This document shows positions 1 through 6,867 of a DNA stretch of 10,588 nucleotides, piece after piece. A program made the position numbers and the translations under genes. The notes under the pieces were generated by a model. The model ran no database searches and was not told the origin of the DNA. It worked only from the letters and a program-made list of their open reading frames with translations. Each line of letters begins with the position of its first letter. Position 1 is the first letter of the stretch. This stretch comes from JAVBOF01 sp031550915. GTDB taxonomy: Bacteria > Bacillota > Clostridia > Christensenellales > MGBC116941. Where the stretch lies: the NCBI GenBank assembly GCA_031550915.1, contig JAVBOF010000101.1:1-10588 (forward strand). The letters run 5' to 3'.

Positions 1-2
1 TA

Positions 3-806
3 CAGCAAAACATGGCTCCGGCATCAAAAAGCGTGCAGGATAACGGCGGCGTGATGAAGCATGCGCAAACGAATACGGTGCAAACACCAAGGGACCCAAG
101 CGTTGTACAACAGGGGCAGGACGCGAATGCCGGGCAAGCGGGACGGAACGCCGGGAACGTACTTGTCACTGGAAACTACAGGGACAGCAGCGTAAATGCG
201 CTGGTCGCAAAAATGGAAAACCTTTTTGCACAACTGAAAAACGAAGGCGCGTTGAAACCGCCGGAGGAAGGCCTTAAGGAAGCCTCAAAAAATTGGCCGG
301 CATCTATTGATCAGATAAAGAGCGAGCTTTCAAGCACGAAGATAGGCATGCATCAGGCCGCGTCTCAACTGGATGGGTTGCGCGCACAGAACGATATGGC
401 GACTAATTTTTCACGGTTTGCATATGTACAGATACCAGTAAACCTCAACGATAACCGCCAGACTGCTGAGCTATATGTTTTACGCAGGGATCCGAACAAG
501 GGGAAATTGGACGCGGAGAACGCGACGATATTACTTGCCTTGGATACCGAAAACATGGGCAAAGTGGAAACTTTGATAAAAGTGGAAGGTAAGAATGTTA
601 CACTGAAATTTAAACTGGATGAGGTTCATAAGGACGAGATAAAGATGAAGACTCTTGACGTATACAATTCCTTGAGAGAAAAGGGATTCCGGCTTGCGGA
701 TATGCGCGTTGACGCGCTAGTAGAGCCGGTCACTCCGCTTACTGCAGAGGCGGCGCTTTTAGAGGATTCCGTAGCGTCATCGCATATGGTGGATTTTGAA
801 GTATGA
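3..806 (+). CDS. FliK-like flagellar hook-length control family protein (5' end outside window)
   Basis: The frame is open to the left edge. The first ATG, at 12, has no ribosome binding site before it, so the gene probably starts upstream. The N-terminal part is low-complexity and rich in Gln, Asn, Ala and Gly. The region from about 410 to 730 resembles the FliK C-terminal hook domain: a strand reading FAYVQIPVNLN, then AELYVLRRDP, the hydrophobic ILLALDTENMG strand, and a helix followed by EKGFRLADMRVD. FliK-type proteins measure hook length and trigger the FlhB export switch. The gene overlaps the next one, an FlhB-C-like protein, by ATGA at 803-806. This pairing matches Bacillus subtilis ylqG-ylqH. 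Family membership rests on pattern recognition. It is more likely the YlqG-like paralogue than the main fliK, which usually lies near flgD/flgE. Confidence 0.65.
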   Translation, partial: QQNMAPASKSVQDNGGVMKHAQTNTVQTPRDPSVVQQGQDANAGQAGRNAGNVLVTGNYRDSSVNALVAKMENLFAQLKNEGALKPPEEGLKEASKNWPASIDQIKSELSSTKIGMHQAASQLDGLRAQNDMATNFSRFAYVQIPVNLNDNRQTAELYVLRRDPNKGKLDAENATILLALDTENMGKVETLIKVEGKNVTLKFKLDEVHKDEIKMKTLDVYNSLREKGFRLADMRVDALVEPVTPLTAEAALLEDSVASSHMVDFEV

Positions 807-1129
807 ACGATAACAAAGGTTTTGACGAAAACAATAAGCGGCGCGCTAAGGTACGGCAGGCTGCCGCGCTGAACTACAACCCTGAGGATGGCGGCGCACC
901 GGTAGTGGTAGCGGCAGGCAGCGGGCATATCGCCGAGAAGATGGTCGAGCTGGCGGAAGAAAACAAGGTGCCGGTCGTTGAAGACGCAGGCCTTGCCTCT
1001 GTGCTTAGTAAGATCGGTATAGGGGACGAGATACCTGAGGAGCTGTATATGGTCGTTGCGCAGATATTGATCTTTATCGGCAGCGTAGACAAAGACGTGG
1101 GAGACAGGGTAAAGCGTAAAAACCGCTGA
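803..1129 (+). CDS. Small FlhB C-terminal-domain-like protein (FhlB/YlqH type)
   Basis: The protein has 108 residues and corresponds to the cytoplasmic C-terminal domain of the type III export switch protein FlhB without its membrane part. It shows the family's ALNYNPEDGGAPVVVA strand, the helix HIAEKMVELAEENKVPVVED, and the end GIGDEIPEELYMVVAQIL. The NPTH autocleavage site of full FlhB would lie just upstream of this segment and is absent, as expected for stand-alone FhlB proteins. The ATG overlaps the stop of the FliK-like gene (ATGA), and a GGTGGA about nine bases upstream can serve as ribosome binding site, so the two are probably translationally coupled. In Salmonella, deletion work shows that an FlhB C-fragment can partly replace FlhB-C. 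The role here may be an accessory or redundant switch, which is inference. Confidence 0.88.
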   Translation: MNDNKGFDENNKRRAKVRQAAALNYNPEDGGAPVVVAAGSGHIAEKMVELAEENKVPVVEDAGLASVLSKIGIGDEIPEELYMVVAQILIFIGSVDKDVGDRVKRKNR

Positions 1130-1224
1130 CAAAGCGTTTACCTGATATTGCGAAAACTCATTAACCATATCATTGGAAAATCTATCCTTCAACAAAACTA
1201 TACTTTTATCGGAAGAAATTTTAC

Positions 1225-1252
1225 TAAAGCTTACATAAGAAAAGAACGAATA
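1225..1252 (+). promoter_or_regulatory. Weak sigma-D-like promoter candidate
   Basis: TAAA at 1225-1228 is followed after 16 bases by AACGAATA at 1245-1252, compared with the sigma-D consensus TAAA-N14/16-GCCGATAT. Only the CGA core of the -10 matches well. It lies 33 bases ahead of the hydrolase start, in the 155-base gap after the FhlB-like gene. No terminator is visible in that gap, so read-through from upstream is equally possible. Confidence 0.3.
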
Positions 1253-1284
1253 GTCTATATGAAAAGATTATTTGGAGGTTTACT

Positions 1285-2355
1285 ATGGTCAACGACGTCC
1301 TGATGGATACGCTTTTGAAATATCCGGCAAAGACTGAAGCTGCTTCCGGCACAGGTGCAGCGGGGCAGGCGGAATCGGCTACATTTGCCCAAAATCTTGA
1401 AGGAGCTATTGCAGGGACGCAGACCGGAACAGGGACTGAAGCGCCGGCGGTATTTGATTCTCCCGTGGCTACTGATGAACAAACGAGCACAGCGGATACC
1501 GGGATGACGAACCTTTTTTCTGCATTGGCGGGAAGCGACGGGAACCTCGAAGCGATTTTGTTGATGCTTTGCGCTATGCTCAGCGCCAATTCTGGCTCGG
1601 GCATGGGTGAGGGCGGCGGCGAAGGTATGCAGATCATGATGCAATCTATTATCGAAGCCGTTACAAAGAAGCCGGATGCAGAGCAGGAAGCCTTGCGACA
1701 GACTATTATGAACAGCAATTATGACACCGCGGTTTTGGATGAGGTTAATGACAAGGTATTTAAAGCATCGGGAGAGCAGATACCCTACGAAGCCTGGAAA
1801 CCGTCCAACCCTCCGCTAACCAATACCGCTGAAAACAGGAATGCCAACGAATACGCGAAAGTCATAAACCAATTTGATGTCGAAAACAACGGGAGATATA
1901 AGGTCAACAAGCAAGGCAAGGGGGATACCTACTGTAATATCTTCGTTTGGGACGTTACCAAAGCCATGGGCGCGGAGATACCGCACTACTATAAAAAGAC
2001 CACCGGAGAACCTGTTTCCTATGAAAATCGCAAGGCCGAAAACGCCAGCGAAATGACCGCGAATGCAATGATGGACTGGATGCTGAAGGACGGCGAAAAA
2101 TATGGTTGGAAGCAGGTGAGCGCTGCACAGGCTCAGATGTATGCAAATCAGGGACGTCCGGCTGTAACGGTTTGGAAGAATGAAAACGGAAAGCATGGGC
2201 ATGTTCAGGTCGTCAGGCCTTCGGAAACGCCGTATGATGCGGATAAAGGCGTAAAGATAGCGCAGGCGGGAAGGCTGTTGTATAACGAGACCTATTCGGG
2301 AAAAATATACGGCAAGAACACTTTGAAAAATGTAAAATATTTTGTTCATGTTTGA
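1285..2355 (+). CDS. Flagellar-cluster Cys/His peptidoglycan hydrolase (CHAP / NlpC-P60-like)
   Basis: The protein has 356 residues. The start is the ATG at 1285, six bases after GGAGG (1274-1278). Residues 1-150 are rich in Ala, Gly and Thr with a Met/Leu-rich hydrophobic stretch (ILLMLCAML) next to a Gly/Ser tract. There is no classical Sec signal. The C-terminal half contains DTYCNIFVWDVTKAMG with a probable nucleophile Cys217 and KHGHVQVV with His304 and His306, the Cys/His arrangement of papain-like cell wall amidases and endopeptidases. The TYCNIFVWDV block is typical of endolysin-like domains. A likely role is local peptidoglycan cutting for flagellum assembly, with export through the flagellar apparatus. 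Both are inferred from its place in the cluster. A strong terminator follows. The exact bond cleaved cannot be told from sequence. Confidence 0.72.
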   Translation: MVNDVLMDTLLKYPAKTEAASGTGAAGQAESATFAQNLEGAIAGTQTGTGTEAPAVFDSPVATDEQTSTADTGMTNLFSALAGSDGNLEAILLMLCAMLSANSGSGMGEGGGEGMQIMMQSIIEAVTKKPDAEQEALRQTIMNSNYDTAVLDEVNDKVFKASGEQIPYEAWKPSNPPLTNTAENRNANEYAKVINQFDVENNGRYKVNKQGKGDTYCNIFVWDVTKAMGAEIPHYYKKTTGEPVSYENRKAENASEMTANAMMDWMLKDGEKYGWKQVSAAQAQMYANQGRPAVTVWKNENGKHGHVQVVRPSETPYDADKGVKIAQAGRLLYNETYSGKIYGKNTLKNVKYFVHV

Positions 2356-2399
2356 TGGCTCTATATAAACATTTATTTGGGAAATAATAAAAATTATCC

Positions 2400-2429
2400 G
2401 GGGAACTTTGCGGTTCCCCTTTTTTTTTT
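2400..2429 (+). terminator. Strong intrinsic terminator after the Cys/His hydrolase
   Basis: Perfect 7-bp stem GGGGAAC (2400-2406) and GTTCCCC (2413-2419) with a six-base loop, followed by ten T residues (2420-2429). It ends the transcript coming from the FliK-like/FhlB/hydrolase genes and separates it from the J-domain gene. Confidence 0.92.
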
Positions 2430-2442
2430 GGACGAGTGCGAT

Positions 2443-2448
2443 TATAAT
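2443..2448 (+). promoter_or_regulatory. Candidate -10 box for the J-domain gene
   Basis: A perfect TATAAT lies 14-19 bases after the terminator's T-run. The corresponding -35 position falls in the T-run itself and has no good match to TTGACA, so this is only a tentative sigma-A promoter. A promoter is needed here because the terminator directly precedes the gene. Confidence 0.35.
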
Positions 2449-2469
2449 AATTAAAAGCTCGAATTTATT

Positions 2470-2488
2470 GGGAGTACATATGTAAATG
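2470..2488 (+). promoter_or_regulatory. Ribosome binding site with ATG-TAA start-stop before the real start
   Basis: GGGAG at 2470-2474 lies five bases ahead of an ATG at 2480 that is followed at once by TAA (2483-2485) and then by the ATG (2486) that opens the J-domain gene, all in one frame. The best-spaced start is thus the dead-end codon. The coding ATG is 11 bases from the site, which is still usable. This could lower or regulate translation, as start-stop elements do elsewhere, or be a chance layout. Confidence 0.5.
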
Positions 2489-3646
2489 AGTAATTGGATC
2501 GATTATTACAGAGTACTACAAGTTGCCTACAATGCAGAACCGATCGTTATAGAAAGCACTTATAAAAGGCTTTGCAAAATCTATCACCCCGATATAAACA
2601 GGTCTCCCGACGCCGTTAGGCGCATGCAGGAGATCAACGCTGCCTACTCCGTTCTTGGCGACGCCAGAAAGCGAAATGCGTACTACCTTGAATGGGTCGG
2701 ACATAACCGTAAAACAGCTGGCAGCAGCGCGAAGCAGGAGCCAAAAAAACCGCAAGGAAGCCCAAGGGCAGCGCAAACATCTGACAGCAGGCAGTATTCA
2801 TATAAGCAAGGCCCAAAAAGCGACGCTGAGGCTGCAGATGATGTAATGACGCATTATTTCCTTTCACTTTGCGCAGGCCAGTACCGCGATGCCTATTATA
2901 TGCTTTGCTCCCAAGATAGAAACAGCATCAAGTTTGAAGCTTTTGAACAATGGCAAAGGGCTGTATCGGAGGTTTACCGCATCCGTAGCTTTAAAACGCG
3001 GGCGCCGAAGGCAGTCGAGAAATCGCCTATATCGCCAAAAAGTATGGATAAAGCCCTTCGTTTCGTCATTGAAATAGTTGAGGAAAACATGTTCTCCCGG
3101 AAGACAAACCGTTATTCGTTTACTAAGGTGGCAGTATGCGAGCAACAGGGCTGGAGGGTGTACCTCGGATATAAAGACCTAGCGAAGGTTATGGAGAAGT
3201 TTAAAACGACCCATAATCCATCGGCGGAAAAATATACGATGCCGGATCTTGAGGGGTTTTGCAAAAGGGCTGAACCGGAATGTTACAGGTATAAGCGGCA
3301 TAAGCGCGATTTCGTTCTTGGCGTTATACGGATCAATATATTGCGCGAAGGACTTGGACAGGTATTAACAGAAAAGATCATCGCACAGGGAGGCAGCGTT
3401 ATAGCGAAATCTTTGAGATTGATCGATTCGTTCGCATATATCGGCAATGGTTTTTTTGCCGTTCTGTTGTCCGAAGCAAGGATGAATTCGGCCAAAAGCA
3501 TCATAGCCAGGTTGTTCCGGCAAACCGAGCAGGATGTATGGAAATGCTTTGATTCAAAGATCAGCATACATTGTGAATTGAGGCAATATGAGGGCGGAGA
3601 CATAAAACGTAACGTACAGGCGTGTCTTAATTCGCTCGATAAATAG
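2486..3646 (+). CDS. J-domain protein with NTF2-like region and degenerate GGDEF domain
   Basis: The protein has 386 residues in three parts. Residues 1-72 form a DnaJ domain with the HPD motif at 34-36, which in known J-proteins stimulates the ATPase of DnaK. Residues 73-115 are a polar linker. Residues about 117-245 resemble an NTF2/SnoaL-type fold (FLSLCAGQYRDAYYML, then FEQWQRAVSEVY); this call is tentative. Residues about 272-386 follow the GGDEF fold. The signature is GNGFF at 320-324 and the first metal-ligand motif (usually DxD) is RIN at 282-284, so GTP turnover is not expected. RLID at 311-314 keeps the RxxD inhibitory c-di-GMP site at the exact five-residue spacing before the signature. 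The likely role is a c-di-GMP-responsive co-chaperone for flagellar proteins, which is inference. A terminator lies before it and a sigma-D promoter after it, so it is probably a single-gene unit. I know of no gene symbol. Confidence 0.75.
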   Translation: MSNWIDYYRVLQVAYNAEPIVIESTYKRLCKIYHPDINRSPDAVRRMQEINAAYSVLGDARKRNAYYLEWVGHNRKTAGSSAKQEPKKPQGSPRAAQTSDSRQYSYKQGPKSDAEAADDVMTHYFLSLCAGQYRDAYYMLCSQDRNSIKFEAFEQWQRAVSEVYRIRSFKTRAPKAVEKSPISPKSMDKALRFVIEIVEENMFSRKTNRYSFTKVAVCEQQGWRVYLGYKDLAKVMEKFKTTHNPSAEKYTMPDLEGFCKRAEPECYRYKRHKRDFVLGVIRINILREGLGQVLTEKIIAQGGSVIAKSLRLIDSFAYIGNGFFAVLLSEARMNSAKSIIARLFRQTEQDVWKCFDSKISIHCELRQYEGGDIKRNVQACLNSLDK

Positions 3647-3691
3647 ATTTTGCCTTACATATGGAAATCGCAATTATTTTGCATAATTTAC

Positions 3692-3719
3692 TAAAGTATA
3701 GGGTAGTTAATACCGATAT
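3692..3719 (+). promoter_or_regulatory. Sigma-D (sigma-28) promoter for fliD
   Basis: TAAAG starts at 3692 and, after 16 bases, ACCGATAT (3712-3719) matches the sigma-D -10 GCCGATAT in seven of eight positions. The spacing equals the known range for Bacillus sigma-D. The predicted transcript starts near 3726, giving a leader of about 55 bases to the fliD start. It makes fliD-fliS-flgN/fliT late flagellar genes. Confidence 0.87.
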
Positions 3720-3779
3720 ACGCTGTATCGGGAATCTAACGACAACCCTATTTTAAAAGCCAGAAATGAGGGATAATTT

Positions 3780-5303
3780 ATGGCAATCAATAATGTTAGA
3801 AACATGATGCGCCTAACTGGCATGTCTTCCGGGTTAGACACCCAATCTATTGTCGACAGCCTTATGAAACTTGAGCAGATGAAGGTTGACAAACAGTGGA
3901 AGGCGCGTACCAGAATGGAAACGAAGCGTGATGCCTACAGGGATGTAAGTACGACGCTGCAGAACTTTAGAAACGATAACTTGAGCGTTTTGAATAAAAT
4001 GAATAACCTTTTGACTGCTAGCAATTACAATGTCAAAAAAGTTACTTCTGAAAACGCCGGGAATGCTGTCAGTTTTTCTGCGACATCTGACGCGACCGTT
4101 GGAGCCGTTACTGTAAATTATATTTCTGAAATCGCTTCAGGCGCTTCGGTCAAAGGATCTACCCTTGCCCCGACCGACACCCCGATAAGCGTACATACCA
4201 AGCTGAGCGATATGGCGCAGTACGGACTGCAGATGGATGCTGATACAAACACGTTAGCATTCAATATAAACGGCAAAGAGTTTACTTTCAAAGGCGACGA
4301 TACATTACAGACCATGATGAATAAGGTCAATGCAGACTCTACCGCCAATGTACAGATGAGCTTCAGCCAACTGACGAACAGTTTTACCATAACGAGCAAG
4401 AAGACCGGGGCAGACAGCGCGATCAATATCACAAACGTTGCCGGCAACGCCTTTGCTGAAACGGGCGCCGGTGGGCTCGGCATAGATATGGCCAGTGTTA
4501 CCGCTGGCAAGAATGCGGTATTGAGCATCAATGGGACGGAGATTTCCCGCAGCTCAAACAATTTTACCGTTGATGGCATCACCTATAATTTAAAAGCCAG
4601 GTCTACTACGGAGATCAACCTTAATGTTGAACAGGATATAGACGCCGGCGTAACTATGGTGAAAAAGTTTGTAGACGCCTATAATACAATGGTAGATAAA
4701 TTTAACGGCCTTCTAAGTGAAACATACTATAAAACTTTTGATCCTTTAACGGACGACGAGCGTGCGGTTTTGACGGATAAACAACAGGAAGACTGGGATA
4801 AAAAGGCAAAGAGCGGACTACTTAGAAATGACGCCGGCCTGACAGGCTTTTTGGATGGAATGAGAAGCGCGTTCTACTCTCAGATAGAAGGAATAGGCAA
4901 GACGATGTCGGATATCGGTATAAAAACCGGCAGCTATCAGGATAAGGGCAAGCTGACTATAGATGAGACCCAGTTGCGCAAAGCACTTGCTGAGAACCCG
5001 AACGAGGTTGCGGAGATGTTTACGCGCAGCAGTACATCCACAAACAAAAGTGAGAAGATAGCCCAATCTGGTATTGCTTACCGTATAAGTGAATATATCG
5101 GAACGTATTCCAGTAATTTGAAATCCACCAGCATTTCTGGTATGGATAAACAGATATCACAGGCGAATTCAAAGATATCCGATATGGAAGAGCGCATGGC
5201 ATCGTATGAAGAGAGGCTATGGAAAAAGTACTCTGCACTGGAAGCCGCAATGTCGAAAATGAATTCGCAGCAGAGCAGCATACAAGGGCTATATAACTTG
5301 TAA
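3780..5303 (+). CDS. fliD: Flagellar filament capping protein FliD (HAP2)
   Basis: The protein has 507 residues, a normal length for FliD. It forms the cap at the filament tip and guides flagellin folding. The N-terminus carries the family motif MRLTGMSSGLDTQSIVDSLM, followed by a coiled-coil-forming stretch. The middle contains FliD_N and FliD_C type repeats, including INGTEISRSSNNFTVDGITY and the DIGIKTG segment. The C-terminus is a long heptad-like helix (about residues 455-507) typical of the D0 domain, ending near MNSQQSSIQGLYNL. The ATG at 3780 lies six bases after GAGGGA. The gene is preceded by a sigma-D promoter and followed after 44 bases by its chaperone fliS. Confidence 0.97.
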   Translation: MAINNVRNMMRLTGMSSGLDTQSIVDSLMKLEQMKVDKQWKARTRMETKRDAYRDVSTTLQNFRNDNLSVLNKMNNLLTASNYNVKKVTSENAGNAVSFSATSDATVGAVTVNYISEIASGASVKGSTLAPTDTPISVHTKLSDMAQYGLQMDADTNTLAFNINGKEFTFKGDDTLQTMMNKVNADSTANVQMSFSQLTNSFTITSKKTGADSAINITNVAGNAFAETGAGGLGIDMASVTAGKNAVLSINGTEISRSSNNFTVDGITYNLKARSTTEINLNVEQDIDAGVTMVKKFVDAYNTMVDKFNGLLSETYYKTFDPLTDDERAVLTDKQQEDWDKKAKSGLLRNDAGLTGFLDGMRSAFYSQIEGIGKTMSDIGIKTGSYQDKGKLTIDETQLRKALAENPNEVAEMFTRSSTSTNKSEKIAQSGIAYRISEYIGTYSSNLKSTSISGMDKQISQANSKISDMEERMASYEERLWKKYSALEAAMSKMNSQQSSIQGLYNL

Positions 5304-5347
5304 TAAAAAAGTAAGTGTTGTAAGGTTAACGACCGGAGGTTCAACTT

Positions 5348-5761
5348 ATGGTGTTGGTATCGAACCCAAACCCCTACGCTAAATACAAGCAACAGGGCGT
5401 TATGACCGCAAATCCCGGCGATCTTATCGTTATGTTGTACGATGGAGCTATTAAGCAGCTGAAGCTATCAAAGATCAATATCGAAAACCGCGATATTGAG
5501 GCAGCGAATAATTCGCTGAAAAAGACCCAGGACATAATAACCCAGTTGATGATGGATCTTGATTTTACATATGAGATATCCAACCAGCTCTACTCTCTAT
5601 ATGATTTCATGATCAGATCCGTCAGAGACGTCAATATAAAAAAAGAAATTGCAGGGATAGACCCGATAATTGAATTATTATCAGATCTCCGCAGCGCTTG
5701 GGCCGCTATCGCAAAGAGCTCGTATGGACAGGGTAATAAAGGGTTTGTGGAGGATCAATAG
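5348..5761 (+). CDS. fliS: Flagellar export chaperone FliS
   Basis: The protein has 137 residues. FliS binds the C-terminus of flagellin in the cytoplasm and keeps it from polymerising before export. The family signature is clear: NPYAKYKQQGVMTANPGDLIVMLYDGAIKQL at residues 8-38 in pieces (YxQ then LIVMLYDGAI), and the C-terminal SDLRSAWAAI helix. The start ATG is nine bases after GGAGG (5334-5338). The stop touches the start of the next gene (TAG then ATG at 5762), so the two are co-translated. Confidence 0.96.
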   Translation: MVLVSNPNPYAKYKQQGVMTANPGDLIVMLYDGAIKQLKLSKINIENRDIEAANNSLKKTQDIITQLMMDLDFTYEISNQLYSLYDFMIRSVRDVNIKKEIAGIDPIIELLSDLRSAWAAIAKSSYGQGNKGFVEDQ

Positions 5762-6202
5762 ATGGCCGAAAAGGATAACCGGGCAGGTAGTTTTCGAAAA
5801 AAACTTGCAGAAGAAAAAATAAGCTCGCTTAATGAGATACTGGCTCTTACGGGAGTGCAACAGCAGCTTATTGAAAAAGAAGAGATTGACGATCTACTAG
5901 ATAACATCGCCCAAAGGCAAAAGTTCATCGATTATATCGAAGAGCTTGATAAAAAAGACGCGGAGATCATCAGTAAGCATGGGAACGACATAACCTACGA
6001 TGAGCATGGCGCCTATATAGAAAAAATGAGGGCACTTTTGGCTGATATTTCCAAGCAGGACAAGGCCAATATGAGCAAAGCTGAAGCCAGGTTGGAAGAA
6101 TACGCAAAAGAGATAAAGAATATCAACCAGAATAAAAAAGGTGTAGACGGCTATACCAAAGGTTTTCAATACGAAGGCGTATATTTTGACAAAAATAAAT
6201 AG
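5762..6202 (+). CDS. FlgN/FliT-like flagellar export chaperone
   Basis: The protein has 146 residues, nearly all helical, and begins directly after the fliS stop codon. GAGGATC just inside the end of fliS serves as ribosome binding site. The pattern of a first helix ending EILALTGVQQQLIEKEEIDDLL, followed by AQRQKFIDYIEELD, is the common FlgN/FliT layout. A second coiled-coil-like helix runs over about residues 85-122. The end is GYTKGFQYEGVYFDKNK in outline, with the aromatic YFD close to the C-terminus. FlgN carries FlgK/FlgL and FliT carries FliD. The gene order fliD-fliS-x matches B. subtilis fliT, while the helix pattern fits FlgN, so I leave the symbol open. Confidence 0.72.
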   Translation: MAEKDNRAGSFRKKLAEEKISSLNEILALTGVQQQLIEKEEIDDLLDNIAQRQKFIDYIEELDKKDAEIISKHGNDITYDEHGAYIEKMRALLADISKQDKANMSKAEARLEEYAKEIKNINQNKKGVDGYTKGFQYEGVYFDKNK

Positions 6203-6306
6203 ACGTCTATAAACTTCGTATTGACATACATTTGCAAACTTTGGCAAACTATAGATAGCGAAAACGCTTTATATTTGCAGGTGCGTAAATGTCAAAGATC
6301 AATTAT

Positions 6307-6331
6307 GCGCACTTTATGTGCGCTTTTGTTT
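6307..6331 (+). terminator. Probable terminator or attenuator between the chaperone gene and yaaR
   Basis: A 6-bp perfect stem GCGCAC (6307-6312) and GTGCGC (6318-6323) with loop TTTAT is followed by TTTTGTTT. An upstream GTGCGTA (6281-6287) can pair with TGCGCAC (6306-6312) over seven pairs including one G-U and would break the terminator stem, so an alternative anti-terminator fold is possible. Confidence 0.65.
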
Positions 6332-6387
6332 GATTAAGCACAGCAGTCTAATAATAACGTGTCTTTTGCTTAAGAGAGGTTTGAAAA

Positions 6388-6840
6388 ATGAAGATTAATG
6401 AAATCGGAAAAGGTATCCAGGGTGTTTCAAACGCCAGAAATGCACCCGAACATGCCGATCAGATCGAAAAAAGCCGTACCTTTAGCCGGCATCTAACCGA
6501 TATGGGTAACGCCCAATATGAGGAACATATTACCAAACTTGTCGGGCGGATTTTTGAGCAGGGTGAGATTGTAAAAAGCAAAGCTGATATGAAGGAATTG
6601 CAGAAATATCGCCAGATGATATCCGAACTGATGAACGAGACTGTAAGCAATTCCTATGTTTTTGATAAATCTGGAACTTTTGATTCTAGCGGCAGGCATA
6701 AGATATATGCTACAATAAAAAAAATAAATGATAAACTGGATAATATGACACAGGGTCTCTTGGATGACCAATCCGAAAATATCAATCTGTTGAGCCAGGT
6801 TGATGATATAAAGGGAATGCTCGTAGATCTGTTTTTGTAA
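6388..6840 (+). CDS. YaaR family protein (DUF327)
   Basis: The protein has 150 residues and belongs to the YaaR/DUF327 family of small helical proteins of unknown molecular function, often found next to flagellar and chemotaxis genes in Clostridia. Diagnostic stretches are HITKLVGRIFEQG, the KADMKELQKYRQMISELM helix, and the end VDDIKGMLVDLFL. A central NSYVFDKSG segment precedes the last helical pair. The ATG at 6388 follows GAGAGG. The gene is 27 bases from cheW and shares its transcript. A role in flagellar assembly or export is suggested by position only. Confidence 0.88.
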   Translation: MKINEIGKGIQGVSNARNAPEHADQIEKSRTFSRHLTDMGNAQYEEHITKLVGRIFEQGEIVKSKADMKELQKYRQMISELMNETVSNSYVFDKSGTFDSSGRHKIYATIKKINDKLDNMTQGLLDDQSENINLLSQVDDIKGMLVDLFL

Positions 6841-6867
6841 ATAAGATTGACTTTGGAGGAACTGAAG

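Noticed and set aside
626..1195. Long minus-strand open frames such as 626-1195, 1224-1718 and 8049-8684
   Set aside because: They lie opposite well-supported genes, have no ribosome binding sites that I can see and encode no recognisable protein pattern.
3302..3646. Active diguanylate cyclase
   Set aside because: The signature is GNGFF and the metal-binding acidic residues are replaced.
6221..6255. TTGACA (6221) with TATAGA (6250) as a promoter
   Set aside because: The spacer would be 23 bases, too long for a normal sigma-A promoter.
6847..6867. TTG at 6847 as cheW start
   Set aside because: It lies before the GGAGG that serves the ATG at 6868.
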